Positions 16,283-23,771 of a stretch of DNA of 64,000 bases are shown here, in pieces. Position numbers and translations under genes: made by a program. Numbering within the stretch: position 1 is the first letter of the stretch; each line of letters starts with the position of its first letter. The notes beneath the pieces are model-generated. The model was not told where the DNA came from. It made no database searches and saw nothing but the letters and a program-made list of their open reading frames with translations. Origin of the DNA: Phycisphaeraceae bacterium (GTDB taxonomy: Bacteria; Planctomycetota; Phycisphaerae; Phycisphaerales; UBA1924); contig JAHBXH010000001.1 in assembly GCA_019636555.1 (NCBI GenBank), forward strand, positions 2,700,928-2,764,927, given 5' to 3'.

Positions 16283-17173
16283 ATGAAAGCGCCGTTTTCT
16301 CTGATCGAAATGCTGGGAGATCGCGTACCCCATCTGCACATCGTTGATGTGGGGGCGATGTTCATCGGGCCCGAGCACATCCCCTATCGCACGCTGCTCG
16401 AACCCGGTCGCACGACCGTGACCGGGTTCGAACCGATATCGACCGAGTGCGAAAAACTGAACCAATCGGCATCGCCGGGGCAGCGATTTCTGCCGTACTG
16501 CATTGCCGACGGCACTGTCCGAACTTTCTATGTCACGAACACCGGATTCACTTCTTCGCTCTACGAGCCCAACACGGAGCTCCTCAACGCCTTCAACAAT
16601 CTGGGCGAGCTAACCCGCGTGCAGGGAACCGAGCAGCTCCAAACCAAGCGTCTCGACGATGTTTCCGAAGTATCCGACGTTCATTTCTTGAAGCTCGACG
16701 TTCAGGGCGCCGAACTTGACGTCCTGAAGGGCGCGGAACGCACTCTGAAATCGGTAATGCTCGTGTATTGCGAAGTCGAGTTCCTGGACATGTACAAAGG
16801 CCAGCCCCTCTTCGGAGAAATCGATTCGTTTCTCCGCACCCAGGGATTCATGCTTCACTTTCTGAACGGGTTCGGCGGCCGGGGCTTCGTGCCCGTGACC
16901 GCGAACAACAACATCAATTTGCCAGTCCGACAAGCGCTCTGGTCCGACGCCATCTTCGTGCCGGATTTCCGTCGGCTGCATCTCTATCCGCCCGAGCGCC
17001 TGCTTGCGCTTGCGGTAATGCTCCACGAGCTCTACCTCTCGGTCGATCTGGTCTCGGTGATCCTGAATCACTACGACCGAAAAATGAGCACGGATCTCTG
17101 GTCGGAATACCTGCGCAGGCTCACCGGCCGCGAGAATCCCGGCAAACGGCCCCCTCTCGCGGGACTCGATTGA
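16283..17173 (+). CDS. FkbM family methyltransferase
   Basis: The 296-aa protein shows the FkbM pattern: an N-terminal SAM-binding strand (HLHIVDVGAMFIG), 'TVTGFEPISTECEKL' (acidic end of strand 2), 'FTSSLYEPN', and the FkbM hallmark 'FLKLDVQGAELDVLKGAE', followed by 'VYCEVEFLDMY'. Members methylate hydroxyl groups of sugars, polyketides or other small molecules. The substrate cannot be told here; no glycan cluster is adjacent. It starts 26 bases after prfB with AGGAA upstream and is probably read through from prfB. Confidence 0.85.
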   Translation: MKAPFSLIEMLGDRVPHLHIVDVGAMFIGPEHIPYRTLLEPGRTTVTGFEPISTECEKLNQSASPGQRFLPYCIADGTVRTFYVTNTGFTSSLYEPNTELLNAFNNLGELTRVQGTEQLQTKRLDDVSEVSDVHFLKLDVQGAELDVLKGAERTLKSVMLVYCEVEFLDMYKGQPLFGEIDSFLRTQGFMLHFLNGFGGRGFVPVTANNNINLPVRQALWSDAIFVPDFRRLHLYPPERLLALAVMLHELYLSVDLVSVILNHYDRKMSTDLWSEYLRRLTGRENPGKRPPLAGLD

Positions 17174-17206
17174 AGATCGATGTGCCTTTCGGCCTCTCCC
17201 GATGGG

Positions 17207-17653
17207 CTAGCGCCTCGCCAGGAGGTCGCGGATTTCGGTGAGCAACTTTTCTTCGTTCGTCGGCCCCGGAGGCGGCGCCGGCGGCTTTTCTGCCTCGAAG
17301 CGCCGCCTCGCAGAATTGAACGCCTTCACGACCAGGAAGATACACAGCGCGAGGATCAGGAAATTGATCGTGATGGTGATGAAGGAGCCGTACGCGAGCA
17401 CCGACCCGAGCTTGCGCGCCTCTTCCAAACCAATATTCGGATTGGCTTCAACCGCCTCGCGGACCTTCGCGCCGAGTGGGATGTACCGGTTCGTAAAATC
17501 GACTTCGCCCGCCATGCCGACAACGGGCATGATCATGTCCTTGATCAACGAATTGACAATGCTCCCGAACGCGGCGCCGATGATCACCCCGACCGCCAGA
17601 TCGAGCATGTTGCCCTTCAGGGCAAATTCGCGAAATTCTTTGATGAGGCCCAT
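17207..17653 (-). CDS. mscL: Large-conductance mechanosensitive channel MscL
   Basis: The 148-aa protein starts MGLIKEFREFALKGNMLDLA with the amphipathic N-terminal helix and TM1 pore helix (..VGVIIGAAFGSIVNSLIKDM.., Gly-rich constriction). A periplasmic loop, TM2 (..FITITINFLILALCIFLVV..) and the C-terminal helical bundle (..NEEKLLTEIRDLLARR) follow. It forms a homopentameric safety valve in the inner membrane that opens on hypo-osmotic shock. Length and topology are normal; the linker before the C-terminal helix is Pro-rich. AGGGGAGG lies just before the ATG and a TATACT box lies about 45 bases upstream. Confidence 0.96.
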   Translation of the reverse strand: MGLIKEFREFALKGNMLDLAVGVIIGAAFGSIVNSLIKDMIMPVVGMAGEVDFTNRYIPLGAKVREAVEANPNIGLEEARKLGSVLAYGSFITITINFLILALCIFLVVKAFNSARRRFEAEKPPAPPPGPTNEEKLLTEIRDLLARR

Positions 17654-17696
17654 GCGTTCCTCCCCTGAGAAAACGCGCGACTATTCGCGCGGCGGG

Positions 17697-17702
17697 AGTA
17701 TA
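17697..17702 (-). promoter_or_regulatory. mscL: Putative -10 box of mscL
   Basis: TATACT on the minus strand, about 44 bases before the mscL ATG, leaving room for a leader with the AGGGGAGG ribosome site. The hexamer 17 bases further upstream (GTCGAG) is a poor -35. Confidence 0.4.
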
Positions 17703-17752
17703 CCGAACGGCGAGGGCGACTCGACCTCACTCACTTGTGCGTCGAAAATCAA

Positions 17753-17833
17753 AGGCCGGGGTGGGATTCGAACCCACGAAGCTTGCGCAACGGATTTGCA
17801 ATCCGCTCCATTTGACCACTCTGGCACCCGGCC
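17753..17833 (-). tRNA. tRNA-Cys (anticodon GCA) with a long variable region
   Basis: Read on the minus strand, the acceptor stem GGCCGGG pairs perfectly with CCCGGCC, and the base after it is T (U73, the cysteine discriminator). The anticodon stem-loop is GCGGA-TTGCAAA-TCCGT with anticodon GCA. The T arm is GTGGG-TTCGAAT-CCCAC, intact. The D arm (CCA..TGG) has a loop of class II style. Between anticodon and T stems are 12 bases (TGCGCAAGCTTC) instead of the usual 4-5, able to form a tiny GC-GCAA-GC hairpin. No CCA is encoded. It has its own strong promoter upstream. Confidence 0.93.
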
Positions 17834-17863
17834 AAGGGTTTTCCGGCGATTTCCGGAAGGTTG

Positions 17864-17892
17864 ATACTAAGCCCCGCCCCTCACAGGTCAAC
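17864..17892 (-). promoter_or_regulatory. Sigma70-type promoter of tRNA-Cys
   Basis: On the minus strand, TTGACC (17887-17892) and TAGTAT (17864-17869) are separated by exactly 17 bases, with the tRNA 5' end 30 bases beyond the -10. This is the best consensus-like promoter I see in the window. Confidence 0.65.
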
Positions 17893-18007
17893 CGAGAGCC
17901 AGCCGATCGGGCTCGAACACCCACCCCGCCCGAGCCGATGAACTGGTTACGCTAGTCCTGTTGCGGCGTCGCAATCGCGGGCTTGGAACATTCGCTCGGA
18001 GGTTTTC

Positions 18008-19033
18008 ATGTTCGGGCAAAGGATGAATCAGCTCCCTCCCGCAATGTTTCTATTCCTCGCGGCCACCGTCGGGCTTGCAATCGAACCCGAACAGCCGGAG
18101 GCCGTCAAGATTGAATCCGGATCGCCTCAGCAGGCTGAGGGGAGTGCGCCGAAGGGAAACTCCGCGAAACCGCGCGCAACGATTCCCGGCCTGAGTCCGG
18201 AGACCTTTGCCGTCCCTCCCGGGCGTTACTTTCCGGAAGGAACGTTTCTCGTCCGCCGAACCGGCACAGTCAGATTGCTGAAGACCGGAGATTCTGTTTT
18301 CATTCCCGACATGCCGTCGCCTCGCGATGCACGGAGGCGGGGCGAGCGCCCGATGATCCTCCTGCCTTGTCAGACGCTGGCGGCCATGCAGTCTTCGATC
18401 GCCACAAGCGCCAACCCGGCGGAGACCCGAGTCGAGGTATCCGGACAGCTTTTCGTCTACCGCGAACGACAGCAACTGCTCCCAACGATCTTCACGGTGA
18501 CTCGCGCCCCGACTCCCGCCTCGATCCCGGCAAAACCGGCGGCGCCGGCCGCGAAGGACGAGTCGGAAGAAGCAACCTCGGTCAGGCCCGGAGATGATCC
18601 GGAAGTCGCCGACATCATCAAGCAACTCGAGACCCGGCGATCCGAAGCTCTGCCGCAGATCAGCATTACTAATCCGAAAGATGAAAAGACCGACGATTCG
18701 AAAGCCGCGACCGAGCCGGAAGCAGAACATGCGGGCGCCGCGAGGTCCCTTGTCCCCGAAGGAACGATTTTCACGGATCGCCGGGGCAGGCTGGTGCGGA
18801 TGGGAGATCGGCTCGGCATTGCGTTCGACGGCGACGCCAACACGCCGGCCGAGCCCGCGATGTACATCATCCGCTCGAAGGCCTTGGAACGTCTGGAAGG
18901 CGCGATCGCGAATCGCACCGGAACGTTGGATATCGTGATGACAGGCCGGGTGTATGCCTATCGAAACCAGAATTACATCCTTCCGCTGCACGCGCAGCTC
19001 GAACCCGTAGGTCAAATACGGCCGTTGCAATAG
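18008..19033 (+). CDS. Secreted protein with an internally duplicated domain, 341 aa
   Basis: ATG 18008 follows GGAGG. An N-terminal hydrophobic segment (MNQLPPAMFLFLAATVGLA) after a short basic start looks like a signal peptide. Residues 76-165 and 250-335 are two diverged copies of one domain. Each begins PEGT(F/I), has a 'R..G..(V/L)R(L/M).GD' strand, and about 70 residues later 'SGQLFVYRERQQLLP' in copy 1 or 'TGRVYAYRNQNYILP' in copy 2. The linker (165-249) is acidic and Pro/Glu-rich. I do not know the family. The 'G.(L/V)..YR..(N/Q)(Y/Q)(I/L)LP' ending suggests a beta-barrel-like periplasmic module. A single-gene unit, by spacing. Confidence 0.65.
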   Translation: MFGQRMNQLPPAMFLFLAATVGLAIEPEQPEAVKIESGSPQQAEGSAPKGNSAKPRATIPGLSPETFAVPPGRYFPEGTFLVRRTGTVRLLKTGDSVFIPDMPSPRDARRRGERPMILLPCQTLAAMQSSIATSANPAETRVEVSGQLFVYRERQQLLPTIFTVTRAPTPASIPAKPAAPAAKDESEEATSVRPGDDPEVADIIKQLETRRSEALPQISITNPKDEKTDDSKAATEPEAEHAGAARSLVPEGTIFTDRRGRLVRMGDRLGIAFDGDANTPAEPAMYIIRSKALERLEGAIANRTGTLDIVMTGRVYAYRNQNYILPLHAQLEPVGQIRPLQ

Positions 19034-19062
19034 AGCAGCGGGCGAACTGCACGGAAAGCGAA

Positions 19063-19068
19063 TACTCT
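19063..19068 (+). promoter_or_regulatory. Putative -10 box for a leaderless transcript (gene at 19076)
   Basis: TACTCT, 7 bases before the ATG at 19076, no Shine-Dalgarno in between. Confidence 0.35.
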
Positions 19069-19075
19069 GGCTTCA

Positions 19076-19450
19076 ATGGTGGAATTGCTTGCCGAAGTTG
19101 CGAACCCCGACCCACCGGTGGGTCAGATCGGGCGCGGATTTCTGCTTCTCGCGCTGCTGAGTCTCGGCTTGGTCGTCGTCATGTCGGCGCTGGTGCTGGG
19201 AATGCTGGCTCGCCGACGTGCCCGGCTGCGCGTGCTTTCGCAATCGGGCACCCATTCGCGAGCGCAGGACCCGTGGAAAGCAAGCGCGGAAAGAGCCGAC
19301 GTTCCCACGGCGGAAGAGCTGTATCGGGCGAGCGGCTTCGATCAGGACGACACGCGGATTGAGGATTCACCCGATTTTGGCGACGACGGGCCGGGTGACT
19401 CGGGCAACGATCACAAGCGACGCAAGCCCCGAAAACCCGATCAATTCTGA
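19076..19450 (+). CDS. Small single-pass membrane protein, 124 aa
   Basis: One strong membrane helix at about residues 20-44 (RGFLLLALLSLGLVVVMSAL..) is followed by an Arg-rich stop-transfer (ARRRARLR) and an acidic, then basic, disordered cytoplasmic tail ending RRKPRKPDQF. No Shine-Dalgarno is present; a TACTCT box lies 7 bases before the ATG. I do not recognise the family. It lies 42 bases after the duplicated-domain gene and 47 before the SDR gene. Confidence 0.55.
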   Translation: MVELLAEVANPDPPVGQIGRGFLLLALLSLGLVVVMSALVLGMLARRRARLRVLSQSGTHSRAQDPWKASAERADVPTAEELYRASGFDQDDTRIEDSPDFGDDGPGDSGNDHKRRKPRKPDQF

Positions 19451-19497
19451 TCGCACCGACGCCGCGTGCTCCCCGGTCGCCGAACAATTGACCGGGA

Positions 19498-20289
19498 ATG
19501 CCGGCACAAACGCTCACAGCACTCATCACCGGCGGTACTCGACGCGTCGGGCTTGCCATTGCGAGGGCGCTCGTGGGGTGCGCCGCCGCCGACCGGTCCT
19601 CGAACGAAAAACCGAATACGACACTTATCCTGACTTCACGCGATCCTGATTCGACCGAAGCGCAGAACGCGCGGGGTGTTCTCAAAGCGCTCGGCGCCCG
19701 CGTCGAGTTGGAGCGTTTCGATCCCGGCGACAGCGAATCCGTCGCATCGCTCGCCCAACGCTTGAAGGAAAAGCATGCTTCTCTCGATGCGCTCGTGCTC
19801 AACGCAAGCAGCTACGCCCCGACTCCGTTGCGACAACTGACCTCGGATAATCTTTCGGATTTCATGACCATCAACGCCTTTTCGCCGGTGTTGCTCGTCG
19901 AAGAGTTGTTGACGCTGCTGGAAAAATCGACTCTGCCCGGCGGAGCCGGCATTGTCGCGATGGTGGACATGCACGTGCTCGGCCGGCCTCGGAAAGACTT
20001 GCTCGCCTACTCGATGAGCAAGGCCGCACTTTTGGAGGCGGTCCGCTCGCTCGCGCGCGAACTCGCGCCCAAGATCCGGATCAACGCCGTCGCGCCGGGC
20101 GTGGTCGCATGGCCGGAAGCGGGAAAAGAATCGGGCGAAGCGTTTCGGCGGGAGTACCTGAGCCGGGTTCCGCTGCAGCGCGCCGGGACACCCGAAGATG
20201 CCGCGGAAACCGTGCGGTGGCTCGCGCTCGATGCCCGATACGTCACAGGCGAAGTCGTCCGCGTCGATGGCGGACGCTGGCTCGCGTGA
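19498..20289 (+). CDS. Short-chain dehydrogenase/reductase (pteridine-reductase-like)
   Basis: The 263-aa protein has the SDR cofactor motif TGGTRRVGLAIA (TGxxxRxG, the form seen in pteridine reductases and FolM, where Arg selects NADPH), 'LDALVLNASSY' (NAG region), 'IVAMVDMHV', the catalytic 'YSMSK' (YxxxK), and the C-terminal 'VTGEVVRVDGGRWLA'. The usual Ser before Tyr is replaced by Asp in 'VDMH', as in pteridine reductase. It probably reduces a pterin, but ordinary keto-reduction is not excluded. The Rossmann turn carries an insert (..CAADRSSNEKPNT..). ATG 19498 directly precedes the first strand. Confidence 0.8.
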   Translation: MPAQTLTALITGGTRRVGLAIARALVGCAAADRSSNEKPNTTLILTSRDPDSTEAQNARGVLKALGARVELERFDPGDSESVASLAQRLKEKHASLDALVLNASSYAPTPLRQLTSDNLSDFMTINAFSPVLLVEELLTLLEKSTLPGGAGIVAMVDMHVLGRPRKDLLAYSMSKAALLEAVRSLARELAPKIRINAVAPGVVAWPEAGKESGEAFRREYLSRVPLQRAGTPEDAAETVRWLALDARYVTGEVVRVDGGRWLA

Positions 20290-20332
20290 AATCGATCGCG
20301 ATGATTCCCTGCCCCGCTACCCTCACCCGCAC

Positions 20333-21901
20333 GTGTACCAACTGCTCCTGACAAAACGGTACCTTTCGAGCAAGATCATGCCGCTGCTCGCGGCACTTGC
20401 CGTCGCGCTCTGCACGGCGATGGTCATCGTCGTCTGGTCGGTGATGGGCGGTTTTCTTGTCATGCTCATTAATTCCGGGCGCACGCTTTCCGGAGATGTT
20501 TCGATCTCCTGGCCGATCACCGGCTTTGCGTACTACGAGGATCTGATCAAGCGGCTCGAAGCCGATCCGGAGGTTGCCGCGGCAGCGCCGGTGATCGAGA
20601 CGTACGGGCTCATTGGCCTGCCCGACGGGCGCACCGAAACGGTGTCGATTAAGGGCATCGATGGCCCGTCTTTCTCGCGGGTGACCGATTTTGAAAAGAC
20701 GCTGTACTGGCGCCCGATCGACAAACCCAACGAAAAAGATACGACACGCCAGGATCTTCGCCTCGGCAAGCACGACCTCTGGAAGCAACTCCTCGAGGGC
20801 GGCAAGCGACTGGTGCGCACCGAGATCTCCAAGACGGATCGACGGACCGTGGAGCGCCCCGCCGTCGTCCCGGGCATTTCGGTCAGCGGATTCAACTTCC
20901 GCGAGCCATGGGGTTTCTATCCAGGCCTTCCGATGATCCGCACGACCGAGGGCGAAAAGAAGCCGGTGGACATGTTCATGCTGCCCGTCGATGGAACGGT
21001 CACGCTCAACGTGCTCCCGATGGACAGCAAAGGCCGGGCGATCGAGATGGTGGCGCGCACGTTCCCGGTGGCGAACGAGTTCCACTCGGGCCTCTACGAG
21101 ATCGATCACCGAACTGTTTTTGTGCAGTTGAACGCGCTGCAGGAAATGCTGAAGATGGACCGTGCCGCGAAAATCGACACTTCCGGCGGCAGCATCAAAC
21201 TCTCGCAGAATCCGGACGACGAACGGTTTCTCCCTCGGAAAGTGATCAGCGAAGATCCGGCGCGCGTGACGAGCGTCCTCGTGCGGAGCAAGCGCGACTC
21301 GTTCGACATGGCCGACGCGGATCGGCTCGCCAAGCGCGTCGCAACGATCTACGAGCAATTTGCCGCGGCACACGAGGGCAAGGTTCCCGATCCGACATCG
21401 ATCCGGATTCTGACTTGGGTCGATCAGAACCGCACGATGATCACGGCGGTCAAGAAGGAAACCGGGCTCGTGCTGTTTATCTTCTGCTTTGTCTCGCTCA
21501 CCGCGGTGTTTCTGGTGCTCGCCATCTTCTGGGCGATGGTGAGCGAGAAAACACGCGACATCGGCGTGCTCCGTGCGGTCGGTGCTTCTCGCTCGGGAGT
21601 CGCGGGATTGTGGTTGCTCTACGGGCTGGCGATAGGAATTGCCGGATCGGCCGCTGGTTTCGCGCTCGCCTACGTCGTCGTCACCAACATCAACGCGATC
21701 CACGAGTGGATCGGACAGCATCTCGACCTCTACATCTGGGATCCGCGCGTGTACTACTTCACCCGCATTCCGAGCGATCTTGACCCCTTCCACGTTCTGG
21801 TGGTTCTTTGCGGCGGCCTGCTCGCAAGCTGCCTCGGCGCGCTCTGGCCCGCGGCACGCGCCGCCCGCATGAACCCCGTCCAGGCATTGCGATTCGAGTA
21901 A
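20333..21901 (+). CDS. ABC transporter permease, LolC/LolE-like (FtsX domain)
   Basis: The 522-aa protein has an N-terminal membrane helix (..MPLLAALAVALCTAMVIVVW..), a large periplasmic domain of about 340 residues and three C-terminal helices in the FtsX fold (..LVLFIFCFVSLTAVFLVLAI.., 'TRDIGVLRAVGASRSGV', '..GLLASCLGALWPAARAARM'). It ends NPVQALRFE, the classic MacB/LolC tail. With the ATPase that follows it would extract lipoproteins or move another envelope substrate. GTG 20333 (VYQLLLTKRYLSSK..) is chosen because this is the LolC-type N-terminus; the open frame upstream is antisense-like and overlaps the SDR gene. Confidence 0.88.
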   Translation: MYQLLLTKRYLSSKIMPLLAALAVALCTAMVIVVWSVMGGFLVMLINSGRTLSGDVSISWPITGFAYYEDLIKRLEADPEVAAAAPVIETYGLIGLPDGRTETVSIKGIDGPSFSRVTDFEKTLYWRPIDKPNEKDTTRQDLRLGKHDLWKQLLEGGKRLVRTEISKTDRRTVERPAVVPGISVSGFNFREPWGFYPGLPMIRTTEGEKKPVDMFMLPVDGTVTLNVLPMDSKGRAIEMVARTFPVANEFHSGLYEIDHRTVFVQLNALQEMLKMDRAAKIDTSGGSIKLSQNPDDERFLPRKVISEDPARVTSVLVRSKRDSFDMADADRLAKRVATIYEQFAAAHEGKVPDPTSIRILTWVDQNRTMITAVKKETGLVLFIFCFVSLTAVFLVLAIFWAMVSEKTRDIGVLRAVGASRSGVAGLWLLYGLAIGIAGSAAGFALAYVVVTNINAIHEWIGQHLDLYIWDPRVYYFTRIPSDLDPFHVLVVLCGGLLASCLGALWPAARAARMNPVQALRFE

Positions 21902-21919
21902 ACACACACGAGCACACGA

Positions 21920-22684
21920 TTGACCGCCGTCGCCGCTTCCAAATCTTCGCTCCGGCCAAACGCCAAAGGCGACGTCATTCTCCGCGCCGAGAATCTGCGG
22001 AAGACTTATCAGCTGGGCCGGACCAAGGTCCCGGTTTTGCGCGGCGTTGATCTGAGTATCCGCGAAGGGGAATCCATCGCCGTGCTCGGTGCCTCCGGCT
22101 CGGGGAAGAGCACGCTGCTCCATTTGCTCGGCGGGCTCGACAATGTCGACGCGCCGTCCCCCGATGTTCCAGCGCCCGCGATCATGTTCCGTGGACAGGA
22201 CCTCACCAAAGTCTCCACGCGCGTGCTCGATGGCTACCGGCGCCGGCGCGTTGGCTTCGTTTTCCAGTTCTACCACCTGCTCCCTGAATTGACGGTGCTA
22301 CAGAACGTCACGATCGCAGCGATGACCGCCATGGGCACTCTCGAATACTGGCGGAATCGCGCCACCATCCGGACGCACGCGCGGGAGTTGCTCGAACGCA
22401 TCGGGCTTTCGCACCGGATCGCTCACCGGCCGGCGGAACTTTCCGGCGGCGAGCGTCAGCGAGTCGCGATTGCGCGTGCTCTTATCAACAAGCCCGACTT
22501 GCTCCTCGCCGATGAACCGACCGGCAACCTCGATCGGGTGACCGGAGCATCCATCCTCGATCTGTTCACAAGCTTGCACAAAGACGGACAATCGATGGTG
22601 ATCGTCACGCACGACGAAACAACCGCGGCACGTTCCGACCGCATCGTGAGGCTGGTGGACGGCAAGGTCCAGAACGGTCAGTGA
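21920..22684 (+). CDS. ABC transporter ATP-binding protein, LolD/MacB-type
   Basis: The 254-aa ATPase has Walker A GASGSGKST, the Q-loop in 'GFVFQFYHLLPELT', the signature LSGGERQRVAIARAL, Walker B 'LLLADEPTGNLD' and 'HDETTAA' (H-loop). The 'F.FQ.(Y/F)HLLPELT..NV' stretch is typical of the LolD/MacB subfamily that powers FtsX-type permeases. It lies 18 bases after the permease and forms a two-gene operon with it. The start is TTG 21920; no ATG or GTG exists upstream of the conserved core in this frame. There is an insert after Walker A (..NVDAPSPDVPAPAI..). Confidence 0.92.
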   Translation: MTAVAASKSSLRPNAKGDVILRAENLRKTYQLGRTKVPVLRGVDLSIREGESIAVLGASGSGKSTLLHLLGGLDNVDAPSPDVPAPAIMFRGQDLTKVSTRVLDGYRRRRVGFVFQFYHLLPELTVLQNVTIAAMTAMGTLEYWRNRATIRTHARELLERIGLSHRIAHRPAELSGGERQRVAIARALINKPDLLLADEPTGNLDRVTGASILDLFTSLHKDGQSMVIVTHDETTAARSDRIVRLVDGKVQNGQ

Positions 22685-22773
22685 TATCGCAACGCCGATC
22701 GAGATACCCCCAATCGAACGCAGGCCCCGTTCAGAAACCGTAAAGACGACGGCGATACAAACACGCTAGCGGG

Positions 22774-22779
22774 TACTAT
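22774..22779 (+). promoter_or_regulatory. Putative -10 box of the hydrolase-GH3 pair
   Basis: TACTAT (overlapping TATATT) in the intergenic region. The expected transcription start is about 22786, downstream of an alternative TTG at 22783, so it supports the ATG at 22822 as the translation start. Confidence 0.35.
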
Positions 22780-22821
22780 ATTTTGACTTCGCACCGGTCG
22801 GTCGGGAGAGTCAATCATCGC

Positions 22822-23718
22822 ATGCCACGATCATCCGCGAGCACCATCGATTCTGCGCATTCCGCTCAGGTGACAAGCCTTGGCGGTCTTCGCCTCGACG
22901 GAGCATGCCAACAGCTCTCGGCAACGGGAATCTCGATCGAGGGCGCGCACGGCCCAGTTCCCGCCACGCTTGTCGATGTCGGCCCGCGGTCGAAGTCCGT
23001 GCCCCCCTTCGTCTTCCTGCACGGGCTTGTGGGCCTGAACGAACACTGGGAAAACGTTGTTCGCCGCTTCAGCACCACCGCTCGCTGCATCATGCTGCAG
23101 ATCCCTCTGCTCGACCTCAGCGGCGAAGATTGCTCCATCCAAGGCGTCTCGGCTCTCACGGCCCGGTTTCTCGAGAGCTACTTCGGCAACGAAGGGTCGC
23201 TTCCGGTCGCCCTCGTTGGGAATTCCTTCGGAGGTCATGTTGCCCTTCGTCTGGCGATCGAACGCCCCGACCTGGTGCAAGCCCTCGTTTTGGCGGGCTC
23301 GTCCGGCCTGATCGAAAAATCGATGGTGAGCGATGTGCAGATCCGTCCCAGCCGCGAGTGGCTCCGCCGAAAGATCGGCGAGCTCTTTTACGATCGCAAG
23401 CACCTGAACGAGAACGACATCGAGCGCGCGTACAAGGAGCTTTCGAGCCGATCCGGCGCCCGTGCGATGGTCAAACTCAGCCGCTCCGCCAGGCGCAACC
23501 ACTTGGGCAGCAAGCTGGGGCAGATTCGCGTGCCAACGCTTTTGATCTGGGGCCGCGAAGACATCGTGACACCGCCCGAGGCCGCCGAGGGTTTTCGAGC
23601 GTCCATACCGAGCAGCCGCATCGTGTGGTTCGACCGCTGCGGACACGCGCCGATGATTGAATGCCCGGAACAATTCGCCGACGCGATGACCGGTTTTATT
23701 TCCGACATCCGTCGCTGA
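22822..23718 (+). CDS. Alpha/beta-fold hydrolase
   Basis: The 298-aa protein shows an alpha/beta hydrolase core: 'PFVFLHGLVGLNEHW' (oxyanion-hole HG), nucleophile elbow 'LVGNSFGGHVALRLA' (GxSxG with Ser), 'PTLLIWGREDIVTPPE' (catalytic Asp) and 'RCGHAPMIECPEQF' (catalytic His). The helical cap sits between the nucleophile and Asp. Substrate unknown; the pattern is of small esterase or C-C hydrolase type. ATG 22822 is preferred over TTG 22783. It ends 53 bases before the GH3 gene, suggesting a two-gene unit. Confidence 0.85.
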   Translation: MPRSSASTIDSAHSAQVTSLGGLRLDGACQQLSATGISIEGAHGPVPATLVDVGPRSKSVPPFVFLHGLVGLNEHWENVVRRFSTTARCIMLQIPLLDLSGEDCSIQGVSALTARFLESYFGNEGSLPVALVGNSFGGHVALRLAIERPDLVQALVLAGSSGLIEKSMVSDVQIRPSREWLRRKIGELFYDRKHLNENDIERAYKELSSRSGARAMVKLSRSARRNHLGSKLGQIRVPTLLIWGREDIVTPPEAAEGFRASIPSSRIVWFDRCGHAPMIECPEQFADAMTGFISDIRR

Positions 23719-23771
23719 CGCCCGCGATACACGTCGAGCAGTTCCGAAGAAGTTCCGCAGTATTTCCCGAC

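Noticed and set aside
17753..17833. tRNA-Cys taken for a selenocysteine or serine tRNA because of the long variable arm
   Set aside because: The anticodon is GCA, the acceptor stem has 7 bp and the discriminator is U73, all cysteine features.
20243..22276. A 677-codon open frame on the minus strand
   Set aside because: Antisense to the LolC-like permease and LolD-like ATPase, which have clear motifs on the plus strand.
22783..22821. TTG start at 22783 for the alpha/beta hydrolase
   Set aside because: The -10-like box at 22774-22779 would place the transcription start after this codon, and the extra 13 residues are not protein-like.
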